Part shown: in pieces, positions 1 through 6,591 of the stretch
Layout: each line of letters starts with the position of its first letter
Numbering within the stretch: position 1 is the stretch's first letter
Assembly: GCA_019509685.1 (NCBI GenBank)
Contig: JAEKLU010000123.1
Span: 1-9,607 of the forward strand
DNA: 9,607 nucleotides
DNA from: Mesorhizobium sp.
Lineage (GTDB): Bacteria > Pseudomonadota > Alphaproteobacteria > Rhizobiales > Rhizobiaceae
Direction: 5' to 3'
Position numbers and translations under genes: made by a program
Notes under the pieces: generated by a model
Databases searched by the model: none
Seen by the model: only the letters and a program-made list of their open reading frames with translations
Told to the model about the DNA's origin: nothing

Positions 1-3
1 CAT
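1..3 (-). CDS. Start codon of a divergent gene lying outside the window
   Basis: The first three bases are CAT, which is ATG on the minus strand, and a strong ribosome binding site precedes it at 11-19. The gene body runs leftwards out of the window, so nothing can be said about its product. It would be transcribed divergently from the MFS permease gene, sharing the intergenic region 4-163. Confidence 0.55.
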
Positions 4-10
4 GGCGAAA

Positions 11-19
11 CTCCTTTCT
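11..19 (-). promoter_or_regulatory. Ribosome binding site of the divergent gene
   Basis: On the minus strand this reads AGAAAGGAG, a near-ideal Shine-Dalgarno sequence, seven bases before the ATG at 3-1. It is the best evidence that the window edge is a true gene start. Confidence 0.6.
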
Positions 20-163
20 CGAGGCACAACTCCACCGGATGAGGCCGGTTCCAGCTTCTGGAGTCACGGATTTGGCGGCCGTGGCGCTGCTCGGTGCTGC
101 AAATGAGCCGATAGTGGGACGAGAACCCGCCAAGCTTCGAGAACAGCGGGACGGGAAACGCCT
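20..163. promoter_or_regulatory. Divergent intergenic region with small inverted repeats
   Basis: This region must carry the promoters of the minus-strand gene at the window edge and of the MFS gene. I see no convincing -35/-10 pair. It contains ACCGG (34-38) with CCGGT (45-49) around a six-base spacer, and TCCAG (50-54) with CTGGA (58-62) around CTT. ACTCCA (29-34) and TGGAGT (59-64) could enclose the first repeat. These could be operator sites or chance pairs in GC-rich DNA. No operator copy like the one at 2604-2617 is present. Confidence 0.3.
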
Positions 164-1396
164 TTGACGACGGTACCTGCAAATACGGCAAACAGCCCTG
201 GCATCGACAGCGGCTATGCCTGGATGCGGCTCGCCATTTCGGTGCTGCTCGCCACCATCGGCTGTGTCGGAAGTTGGGCGGTGGTCGTGGTGCTGCCCGC
301 CGTCCAGGCCGAATTCGGCGTCGATCGCGCTGCCGCCTCGATGCCATTTACGGCCACCATGGTGGGCTTCGCCGCCGGCAATGTCCTGATCGGCCGCTTC
401 GTCGACCGTCTTGGCTACTGGATCCCGGCGCTGGTTTCTTCCGCGCTGCTCGCCGCCGGCTTTCTGCTCGCGGCGCTGTCGCATTCGATCCTGCAGTTCA
501 CCCTTATCCAAGGCGTTCTGATCGGTGTCGGCACGGCTGCGATCTTCGGACCGCTGATTGCCGATATCTCCCACTGGTTCAACCGGCGGCGCGGTGTCGC
601 CATGACGGCCGCTGCGTCCGGCAATTATCTGGCCGGCGCGGCCTGGCCGACGGTCATGCCTTATCTGATCCAGGGTCATGGCTGGCGTTTCACCTATGCG
701 GCAATCGGCATCTTCTGCCTGGTGACCATGGTTCCGCTGGTGCTGATGCTGCGGCGCGGGGCGCCAAGGCAGATGGCCCCCGGCTCGTCCGGCAGCCGGG
801 CGGTTCAACCGATCTCGCTGTCACCGCGGGCGTTGCAGGTGCTGCTGATCATTGCCGGCCTTGGCTGCTGTGTGGCGATGTCGATGCCGCAGGTCCATAT
901 CGTCGCTTATTGCATGGACCTTGGTTACGGCGTGGCGCATGGCGCCGACATGCTGTCGATCATGATGGCGGCTGGTGTGGTCAGCCGGCTTGGCTCAGGT
1001 TTCATCGCCGACCGTATCGGCGGCGTGAAGACGCTGCTGATCGGCTCGGCACTGCAATGCCTGTCGTTGTTTTTCTACATTCCCTTCAACGGGCTCGCCT
1101 CGCTCTATGTCGTGTCGCTGGTGTTCGGGCTGTCACAGGGCGGCATCGTGCCTTGCTATGCGATCATCATCCGTGAATACATGCCCGCCAAGGAAGCCGG
1201 ACAGCGAATCGGCACCGTCTTGATGGCAACGATCTTCGGCATGGCCATCGGCGGCTGGATGTCGGGCTGGATCTACGACCTTACCGGTTCCTATGCCGCC
1301 GCGTTCCTCAACGGCATTGCCTGGAACCTGGTCAATGTGGTGGCCATCGGGCTGTTGCTGTGGAAAGCTAACCGAAGCGCCGCCGCGTTTGCCTGA
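164..1396 (+). CDS. MFS permease, monocarboxylate/oxalate-formate antiporter-like
   Basis: This is a 410-residue inner-membrane major facilitator protein with about 12 hydrophobic segments. The N-terminal half spans roughly residues 21-198, a polar central loop about 198-222, and the C-terminal half 223-400. The MFS loop motif is visible as GRFVDRLG (77-84), with a weaker copy, GFIADRIGG, at 279-287. The stretch HWFNRRRGVAM (137-147) is typical of carboxylate-transporting MFS branches. The start used is TTG at 164, with only a weak ribosome site (GGGA at 153-156). ATG at 224 (residue 21) sits exactly before the first membrane segment and is a serious alternative. It lies 41 bases upstream of the GntR-like repressor, on the same strand, so it may share that gene's transcript. 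The substrate cannot be read from sequence; a sugar acid or monocarboxylate would suit the neighbourhood. Confidence 0.85.
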   Translation: MTTVPANTANSPGIDSGYAWMRLAISVLLATIGCVGSWAVVVVLPAVQAEFGVDRAAASMPFTATMVGFAAGNVLIGRFVDRLGYWIPALVSSALLAAGFLLAALSHSILQFTLIQGVLIGVGTAAIFGPLIADISHWFNRRRGVAMTAAASGNYLAGAAWPTVMPYLIQGHGWRFTYAAIGIFCLVTMVPLVLMLRRGAPRQMAPGSSGSRAVQPISLSPRALQVLLIIAGLGCCVAMSMPQVHIVAYCMDLGYGVAHGADMLSIMMAAGVVSRLGSGFIADRIGGVKTLLIGSALQCLSLFFYIPFNGLASLYVVSLVFGLSQGGIVPCYAIIIREYMPAKEAGQRIGTVLMATIFGMAIGGWMSGWIYDLTGSYAAAFLNGIAWNLVNVVAIGLLLWKANRSAAAFA

Positions 1397-1437
1397 CACG
1401 CTTTGCGGGCACCGGCGGTCTTGACAATAGCGGGTGC

Positions 1438-2562
1438 ATGCCCGACCCCAGGCGGGCAGAGCTTGGGTTGCGCGATGACACAGACGACGATCTTCATTCC
1501 GCCGCCATCTATTCGAGCCTTGGCGGCACGTCGGTGACCAGGCCGCGCTCCCGGCGTGGCGGCGGCCGCCCGACCATTGCCGACGTGGCGCGCAAGGCAG
1601 GTGTCGGCGCGATTACCGTGTCGCGCGCGCTGCGCGAGCCCGGCCGGGTGTCGGAAGATTTGCGGCGGCAGATACAGGCCGCGGTCGATGAGCTGGGCTA
1701 TGTGCCCGACCCCAATGCGCGTGCGCTGGCCTCGGCGCGCGCCGAAGTCTTCGGCGTGCTGGTGCCGTCGCTCACCAACAATGTCTTCGCCGAAGTGGTG
1801 CGCGGCATCTATGACAGCCTGTCCGACAGCCCGTTTCGCATCCAGCTCGGCAACACGCATTACTCCGGCCTCGAGGAAGAGCGGCTGCTTCAGGTCTTCG
1901 GATCGCAGCGGCCGGCAGCGCTGATCGTGGCCGGCATCGACCAGACGCCAACCTCGCGAAGATTGCTGGAAAACGCCGGCTGCCCGGTGGTGCAGGTCAT
2001 GGAGACCGGGCCCGATCCCATCGATATGATGGTCGGCTTCTCGCATCTCGACGGCGGCAGGACAGCGACCGAGCATCTGATCGAAGCCGGATATCGTCGC
2101 ATCGGCTTCATCGGCGCACGCATGGATCCCCGCTCGCAACGGCGTCTGGCCGGTTACCGCGCGGCGATGGAGAAGGCCGGCCTGTTCGACCCGCGGCTCA
2201 TCACCACCACGCCGGTGCCGTCCAGTGTGTCGCTTGGCCGCGAACTGTTTCGCGATGCTCTGGCCAAGGTGCCGACGCTCGACGGCGTTTTCTGCAACAA
2301 CGACGATATCGCGATCGGCGTGCTGTTCGAATGCCATCGCGCCGCAATCGATGTGCCGAAGACCATCGGCATCGTCGGCTTCAACGATCTCGACATGATG
2401 CAGGTGGCGTTCCCCTCGATCACCAGCATCCGCACCTACCGCTATGAGATCGGCCGGCGCGCTGTCGCCATGGCGCTGGCGGCGATCGCCGGCGACAGGC
2501 CGGAACAGCGAATCGTCGATCTCGGCTTCGAGCTCAAGCGCCGCGAGAGCACGGCGCGCTGA
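1438..2562 (+). CDS. gntR: LacI-family repressor, GntR (gluconate) type
   Basis: This cytoplasmic transcriptional repressor is 374 residues long from the ATG at 1438. The helix-turn-helix lies at about 46-66 (PTIADVARKAG, then ITVSRALREP), followed by the hinge with ARALAS (94-99) and a periplasmic-binding-protein-like ligand domain from about 104. From memory, E. coli GntR shares VPSLTN-VFAEV, VGF, GAR-D-R and LDGVFC-NDD-A-G--FEC, all present here, which points to a gluconate-type effector rather than a generic sugar. The first 40 residues are an unusual polar extension. GTG at 1534 (residue 33) would give a 342-residue protein, the normal family length, and could be the true start; neither start has a good ribosome site. 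The gene sits just upstream of the ABC-gluconokinase operon and most likely represses it through the palindrome at 2604-2617. The GntR name is family-level; this is the LacI-type GntR, not the winged-helix GntR family. Confidence 0.85.
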   Translation: MPDPRRAELGLRDDTDDDLHSAAIYSSLGGTSVTRPRSRRGGGRPTIADVARKAGVGAITVSRALREPGRVSEDLRRQIQAAVDELGYVPDPNARALASARAEVFGVLVPSLTNNVFAEVVRGIYDSLSDSPFRIQLGNTHYSGLEEERLLQVFGSQRPAALIVAGIDQTPTSRRLLENAGCPVVQVMETGPDPIDMMVGFSHLDGGRTATEHLIEAGYRRIGFIGARMDPRSQRRLAGYRAAMEKAGLFDPRLITTTPVPSSVSLGRELFRDALAKVPTLDGVFCNNDDIAIGVLFECHRAAIDVPKTIGIVGFNDLDMMQVAFPSITSIRTYRYEIGRRAVAMALAAIAGDRPEQRIVDLGFELKRRESTAR

Positions 2563-2589
2563 GTACCTTAGAGTTCGCTTAAATGAGGC

Positions 2590-2618
2590 TTTACAGGCTT
2601 CCTTGGTAGCGCTACCAT
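2590..2618 (+). promoter_or_regulatory. Candidate promoter of the ABC-gluconokinase operon
   Basis: TTTACA (2590-2595, five of six matches to the -35 consensus) is followed after exactly 17 bases by TACCAT (2613-2618, four of six matches to -10). The palindromic operator occupies most of the spacer and overlaps the -10 box, the usual geometry for repression. Transcription would start near 2625 and leave a leader of about 235 bases. The boxes were matched by eye to the sigma-70 consensus. Confidence 0.45.
2604..2617. promoter_or_regulatory. Perfect 14-bp palindromic operator, probable GntR site
   Basis: TGGTAGCGCTACCA is a perfect inverted repeat with a central CG, the hallmark of LacI-family operators. 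It is close in form to the E. coli GntR site, which as I recall has a TGTTACCGGTAACA-like core. It lies 41 bases after the repressor gene and about 240 bases before the binding-protein gene. I noticed no second full copy in the window. Confidence 0.65.
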
Positions 2619-2625
2619 CCGCCAT

Positions 2626-2847
2626 TCGCGGAAACTCACAATAAGACCAGTTCTGTTTATTATACATAAGCGACAGGATTCTCCTTGTTTATTATGGATA
2701 ATATGATAGCTTTTTTAGTCACTTGAGGGAGCGACAGGGAGAGGATCAGGTCGGCGTTGACCGCCTGGAAACCGCAGTGGGCCAAGGCAGGAGGTGCTTG
2801 GGCAAACGCGTCGATTGTGCAGCCAACAACAAATCAGAACTGCAAAT
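2626..2847 (+). other. Long untranslated leader upstream of the binding-protein gene
   Basis: If transcription starts near 2625, this stretch is leader RNA. Besides the AT-rich duplicated motif it has a T-run (2711-2716) not preceded by a stable hairpin. A small hairpin follows: CCAAG (2782-2786) pairs with CTTGG (2797-2801) around a ten-base loop that contains AGGAGG (2789-2794). AGCGACAGG occurs twice (2669-2677 and 2730-2738). The reading frame is open from 2723, but no signal-peptide protein would begin there. I recognise no riboswitch. Confidence 0.35.
2654..2703. repeat. Duplicated AT-rich motif TGTTTATTATNNATAA
   Basis: TGTTTATTAT occurs at 2654-2663 and again at 2686-2695, 32 bases apart, about three helical turns. 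In both copies, after two differing bases, ATAA follows (2666-2669 and 2698-2701). Each copy thus contains the inverted repeat TTAT-NN-ATAA, and the second extends to TATTAT-GG-ATAATA (2690-2703). The AT-rich patch contrasts sharply with its GC-rich surroundings. It may be a tandem binding site for a second regulator, or a downstream promoter: CTCACA at 2635-2640 and TATTAT at 2658-2663 are 17 bases apart. No regulator can be named. Confidence 0.45.
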
Positions 2848-2854
2848 GGGAGGA
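2848..2854 (+). promoter_or_regulatory. Ribosome binding site that sets the start of the binding protein
   Basis: GGGAGGA lies six bases before ATG 2861. That ATG begins a classic Sec signal peptide, so the longer in-frame openings at TTG 2723 and TTG 2798 are rejected. Confidence 0.8.
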
Positions 2855-2860
2855 ATATCG

Positions 2861-3988
2861 ATGATCAAGTCACTCGCTGGTGGCATCGTTGCCGCCACTG
2901 CATTCGTTATGCTGAGCTCGTCGGCGATTGCCGCAGGCCCTGAAATCGTGAAAGGCCCGGCTGCCGAGCCTGATTGCTTCGCACCGTGGGCCGCGGACAC
3001 GCAGTTCTTCAAGTTCCCCAAAAAGGCCGGTCCATACCGCATCGCGCTCGCCAACGGGTATATCGCCAACACTTGGCGCATCCAGATGGTGCAGACCGCG
3101 AAGGCCTACGCGGCGCAGAAGGACGTCGCCGCCAAGCTGAAGGAATTCAAGGTGGTCTCGACCGGCGAAGACGTGCCGGCGCAGATTTCGGCGATCAACA
3201 ACTTCATTGATTCCGGCTATGACGCAATCGTCGTCAACGCACAGAACCCGACCGCCTTTGGGCCGGTCATCAAGCGCGCCAAGGAAGCCGGCGTCGTGCT
3301 GGTTGCCTTCGACAACATTCTCGACACCAAGGATGCCATCAACGTCAATGTCGACCAGAAAGGCCTTGGCGAGCTGTGGGGCAAATGGCTGGTCTCGCAT
3401 GTGCCGAACGGCGGCAAGGTGCTCGAGGTGCGCGGCGTTGCCGGCACCTCCGTCGATACGGACCGTCATGCCGGCATCCACGAGGTGCTCGATGGTTCCG
3501 GCAAGAAGTGGGCTGTCACCGAGGTGGTCGGCAAATGGGACGACGGCGTAGCCCAGAAAGCGACGGCCGACGCGATTGCCACCAATGGACCCTTCGACGG
3601 CATTACCGGGCAGGGCGGCGACACCGGCATCGTGCAGGCGATGATGGATGCCAAGCATCCTTTCGTACCGTTCGGCGGCGAGACCGAGAACGGCTTCCGC
3701 AAATTCTGCGCGGCCCATGCAGGCGACGGGTTGAAATGCTCGTCGGCCGGCACGGGCCCAGCGCAGGTGGCGGTTGCCATCAAGACGGCGATCGCCGCAC
3801 TTGAAGGCAACGTCGTCCCGCAGTCGGTCAAGCTGCCGCTGGCGATCGTCGAGGATCCGAACTTCAAGGCCGGTCAGGATTTCTTCCCCGACCAGTCCGA
3901 CAATTTCTTCGTCGGCAATTCCTTCCCGACCTGCGGCATCAATTTCACCGCCCAGGAAATCATGGGTCAGACCAAGGCTGACCAGTAG
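2861..3988 (+). CDS. Periplasmic sugar-binding protein of a CUT2 ABC importer
   Basis: This 375-residue protein captures the substrate in the periplasm and delivers it to the two permeases encoded downstream. Residues 1-24 form a Sec signal peptide (charged MIK, hydrophobic core, SAIA cleavage site). The mature part has the two-lobed ribose-binding-protein fold (Peripla_BP_4 type): a first strand YRIALANG (59-66), NTWR (70-73), AFDN (149-152), RGVAGTSVDTDR (191-202) and GQGGDTG (250-256). The aromatic, Asp/Asn and Arg residues in these segments are where this family usually contacts sugars. Four cysteines (39, 283, 293, 358) could form disulfides. At 375 residues it is longer than classical RbsB (about 296). 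It opens the operon and is followed by a hairpin, matching the usual higher expression of binding proteins. Context with gluconokinase suggests gluconate or a related sugar acid as ligand, but this is inference. Confidence 0.9.
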   Translation: MIKSLAGGIVAATAFVMLSSSAIAAGPEIVKGPAAEPDCFAPWAADTQFFKFPKKAGPYRIALANGYIANTWRIQMVQTAKAYAAQKDVAAKLKEFKVVSTGEDVPAQISAINNFIDSGYDAIVVNAQNPTAFGPVIKRAKEAGVVLVAFDNILDTKDAINVNVDQKGLGELWGKWLVSHVPNGGKVLEVRGVAGTSVDTDRHAGIHEVLDGSGKKWAVTEVVGKWDDGVAQKATADAIATNGPFDGITGQGGDTGIVQAMMDAKHPFVPFGGETENGFRKFCAAHAGDGLKCSSAGTGPAQVAVAIKTAIAALEGNVVPQSVKLPLAIVEDPNFKAGQDFFPDQSDNFFVGNSFPTCGINFTAQEIMGQTKADQ

Positions 3989-3998
3989 GTCGAGCATC

Positions 3999-4025
3999 CG
4001 GTGCCGTGGGATCTCCACGGCACCG
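3999..4025 (+). repeat. Intercistronic hairpin after the binding-protein gene
   Basis: CGGTGCCGTGG (3999-4009) and CCACGGCACCG (4015-4025) pair perfectly over 11 bases around the loop GATCT. No T-run follows, so it is not a standard intrinsic terminator. Its position, ten bases after the stop of the binding-protein gene and before the ATPase gene, fits an mRNA-stabilising or partial-readthrough element, as seen in other ABC operons. Confidence 0.7.
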
Positions 4026-4056
4026 ATCACCTGATATTCTGCCATCAAGGTGCCTC

Positions 4057-4063
4057 GGGAGGG
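4057..4063 (+). promoter_or_regulatory. Ribosome binding site that sets the ATPase start
   Basis: GGGAGGG directly precedes ATG 4067. This favours that start over the longer opening at GTG 4001, which lies inside the hairpin, and over ATG 4094. Confidence 0.7.
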
Positions 4064-4066
4064 CCG

Positions 4067-5614
4067 ATGGACGGTGCGGTTCCGCTCTTCCGGATGGAAG
4101 GCATATCCAAGCGCTACGGTGGCGTGCGAGCGCTGGAAAAGGCTGAGCTTTCGGTCACATCCGGCAGCATCCACGCCATCCTTGGCGAAAATGGCGCCGG
4201 CAAGTCGACGTTGATCAAGGTGATGGCGGGCGTCGTTGCGGCCGACGAAGGCCGCATGATACTGGACGGGCGGGAGGTGACTTTCGCTTCGCCCGGTGCG
4301 GCCAACAAGGCCGGCATCGTCTGCATCTTCCAAGAACTGTCGCTGGTTCCCGAACTCAGCGTCGCCGACAATATCGTCATTTCCGATCCGCCCAAACGCT
4401 TCGGCATGATCGACCGCAAGGCGCAGCGCCGTATCGCCGAGGAGGCGCTGGCGCGCGCGGGAGCTGCCGATATCCACCCGCTGGCATTGGTCAAGGACTT
4501 GCCCTTGTCGCGCCGGCAGATGGTCGAGATCGCCAAGGCGCTCGCCAGAAAGCCGCGCATCCTCATTCTCGACGAGGCGACGTCCGCGCTCACCGCGGCG
4601 GATGTCTCGAACATTTTTGGTGTGCTGAAGCGGCTGCGCTCGGAAGGGCTGGCGCTGCTCTACATCTCACACCGCATGAACGAGATCGCGGAACTCGCCG
4701 ATCAGTGCACGGTGTTCCGCAATGGCCGCAACGTCGCCAGCTACAAGGCCGGCTCGAAGAGCGACAATGAAGTGGTCGAGCTGATGATCGGCCGCGAATA
4801 CAGTCACATCTTCCCGCCCAAGCCGGCGGCCGTGCCAGCTACAGCCTCACCGAGGCTCGAAGCCCGCAAGCTCTCCTGGACCGACCGGCTGGACAACATC
4901 TCGCTGACCGTCAGGGCAGGCGAGGTGGTTGGCCTCGGCGGACTCGACGGCCAGGGCCAGCGCGAATTGCTGCTCGCCTTCTTCGGCGTGCTGCGCGGCC
5001 TGTCTGGTCAGATCCTGATCGATGGCAGGCCGGTTGCCATTGCCAGTCCCGCTGCTGCGCGGCAAGACGGCATCGGCATGGCGCTGATCCCGGAAGACCG
5101 CAAGACCGAAGGGCTGATGCTGCCGATGACGGTGCGCGAAAACCTGTCTTTCGCCGCTCTCGACCGGCTGTCCAGGGGCGGCATCATTGACCGGGCCGCC
5201 GAGCAGCGACTGATCGACGACATGGTCGGCCTTTTGGCGATCAAGACCGCCGGGCTCGACATCCCGGTCGGGGCGCTGTCGGGCGGCAACCAGCAGAAGG
5301 TGGTGATCGCCAAATGGTTGATGCGCCAGCCGCGCATCATCCTCCTCAACGATCCGACGCGCGGCATCGATGTCGGCACCAAGCAGGAACTCTACCAGCT
5401 GATGCGCAAGCTGGCGGATGCCGGAGCGGCAATCCTGTTCTACTCGACCGATTATGACGAGCTGATCGGCTGCTGCGACCGGGTGCTTGTGCTCTATGAC
5501 GGGGCGGTCAAGCGCGAACTGGTCGGCGCCGAGATCACCGAGCGGGCGCTGATCGCCAGCGCGCTCAACATTGATGGCAAGGAGAGCCCGGTGGGCCTGG
5601 GAGCAAGTGCGTGA
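4067..5614 (+). CDS. Duplicated ABC ATPase of a CUT2 sugar importer (RbsA/MglA-like)
   Basis: This 515-residue cytoplasmic protein has two fused nucleotide-binding domains and powers sugar import, the normal length and layout for RbsA/MglA/XylG. The first domain has Walker A GENGAGKST (40-48), Q-loop Gln 89, a signature region LSRRQ (147-151), Walker B ILDEATSAL (with Asp 169 and Glu 170) and H-loop His 202. The second has a degenerate Walker A, GLDGQGQRE (292-300), as usual in this family, and a good signature LSGGNQQKV (404-412). Its Walker B reads LLNDPTRGID, with Asn-Asp (428-429) where Asp-Glu is canonical. The H-loop region reads YSTDYDEL without His, as often seen in this class. ATP hydrolysis probably relies on the first Walker A/B site. 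The gene overlaps the first permease gene by four bases. Confidence 0.92.
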   Translation: MDGAVPLFRMEGISKRYGGVRALEKAELSVTSGSIHAILGENGAGKSTLIKVMAGVVAADEGRMILDGREVTFASPGAANKAGIVCIFQELSLVPELSVADNIVISDPPKRFGMIDRKAQRRIAEEALARAGAADIHPLALVKDLPLSRRQMVEIAKALARKPRILILDEATSALTAADVSNIFGVLKRLRSEGLALLYISHRMNEIAELADQCTVFRNGRNVASYKAGSKSDNEVVELMIGREYSHIFPPKPAAVPATASPRLEARKLSWTDRLDNISLTVRAGEVVGLGGLDGQGQRELLLAFFGVLRGLSGQILIDGRPVAIASPAAARQDGIGMALIPEDRKTEGLMLPMTVRENLSFAALDRLSRGGIIDRAAEQRLIDDMVGLLAIKTAGLDIPVGALSGGNQQKVVIAKWLMRQPRIILLNDPTRGIDVGTKQELYQLMRKLADAGAAILFYSTDYDELIGCCDRVLVLYDGAVKRELVGAEITERALIASALNIDGKESPVGLGASA

Positions 5615-6591
5615 AGGATTGGCGCTACTGGCTTGCCGAACAGCGCGGAACGCTGCTCGCGCTCGGCATCTTCATCGTCATGTTCGTCATCTACACATCG
5701 AACCATCCGGCCGGCTTCACCGCCAATGTCGTGCAGACGGCGGCGAACAAGGGTGTGCTGCTCGCCTTCGTCGCCATGGCGCAAACGCTGGTGGTGATCA
5801 CCGCCGGCATCGATCTGTCGGTCGGCATGATTTTTCTCCTCACCAACTGCCTGGCCTCCTGGCTGGTGGTGGGCACGCCGATGCAGACGACGCTCGGTGT
5901 CATCGCCGTGCTGGCAGTCGGTCTTCTCTGCGGCGCCATCAACGGCGCCATCGTCATCTATGGAAGGCTGCAGCCGATCGTCGCCACCATCGCCACCGGA
6001 GCCGTCTATTACGGCATCGGTCTTTTGCTGCGGCCGTTCCCGGGCGGTTCGGTCAATGAGGACCTGGCCGATGCGCTCACCGGCCGCGTCTTCGATGTGG
6101 TGCCGGCGAGCCTCGTCGTGCTGCTCGCCATCGTGCTGGTGATCTGGGTGCCGTTCAGTCGCTCGGTGCTTGGCCGGGCTGCCTACGCGGCGGGGTCGTC
6201 GGAGACGGCGGCCTATATGTCCGGCGTGCCGATAAGGCGCGGCAAGTTCGCCGCCTACACGCTGGCCGGGCTGCTGGCCGCGATCGGCGGGCTGTTCTTG
6301 ACCTTCTTCACCTATACGGGCGACGCGGCCTATGCCAGTGGCAACGCCTACACGCTGTTCTCGATCGCTGCCGTGGTGCTGGGCGGCGTCTCGCTGTTCG
6401 GCGGCAAGGGCAGCGCCATCGGTGCCATCTTCGGCGCGCTCGCCTTCCGCACCATCGGCGATTTGTTGTTCGTGTTCGATTTCGATCCGCTCTGGCAGCC
6501 GCTGTTCCAGGGCGTTATCCTGCTGATCGCGGTCAGCCTCGGCGCCTTCGCCCTGTTTCGGGTCCGCAACCGGCTGGAGTGGTTCCTGTGA
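5611..6591 (+). CDS. Inner-membrane permease 1 of the CUT2 ABC importer
   Basis: This 326-residue membrane protein of the BPD_transp_2 (RbsC-like) family forms half of the translocation channel. It has about eight to ten hydrophobic segments beginning at residue 13. The family's AGIDLSVG motif is at 65-72, GAINGAIV at 108-115, the cytoplasmic loop GRAAYAAGSSETAAYMSG that likely contacts the ATPase at 188-205, and the Gly-rich LGGVSLFGGKGSAIGAIFG at 257-275. The start is GTG 5611, which overlaps the ATPase stop as GTGA and implies translational coupling. Its length is typical. It probably pairs with permease 2 as a heterodimer, since both are encoded in the same operon. Confidence 0.92.
   Translation: MKDWRYWLAEQRGTLLALGIFIVMFVIYTSNHPAGFTANVVQTAANKGVLLAFVAMAQTLVVITAGIDLSVGMIFLLTNCLASWLVVGTPMQTTLGVIAVLAVGLLCGAINGAIVIYGRLQPIVATIATGAVYYGIGLLLRPFPGGSVNEDLADALTGRVFDVVPASLVVLLAIVLVIWVPFSRSVLGRAAYAAGSSETAAYMSGVPIRRGKFAAYTLAGLLAAIGGLFLTFFTYTGDAAYASGNAYTLFSIAAVVLGGVSLFGGKGSAIGAIFGALAFRTIGDLLFVFDFDPLWQPLFQGVILLIAVSLGAFALFRVRNRLEWFL

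Noticed and set aside
274..1176. A 300-codon plus-strand frame inside the MFS gene
   Set aside because: It is an Arg-rich shifted frame of a clear 12-segment transporter and has no domain.
1431..1444. CGGG-TGCATG-CCCG inverted repeat at the repressor start
   Set aside because: Only four base pairs in GC-rich DNA and unlike the 2604 operator; likely chance.
1291..2667. A 458-codon minus-strand open frame across the repressor gene
   Set aside because: Antisense shadow of the GntR-like gene, with no recognisable domain or good start.
2690..2716. Possible intrinsic terminator: AT inverted repeat followed by a run of T
   Set aside because: The arms are separated by two bases and made only of A-T pairs, so the hairpin would be unstable. 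It also lies between the predicted promoter and the operon.
2723..2860. N-terminal extension of the binding protein from TTG 2723
   Set aside because: The extension would bury the signal peptide, and ATG 2861 has a strong ribosome site.
2870..4477. A 535-codon open frame on the minus strand across the binding-protein gene and the start of the ATPase gene
   Set aside because: It lies antisense to well-supported genes, shows no recognisable domain, and its Arg/His/Asp-rich composition is typical of antisense frames in GC-rich coding DNA.
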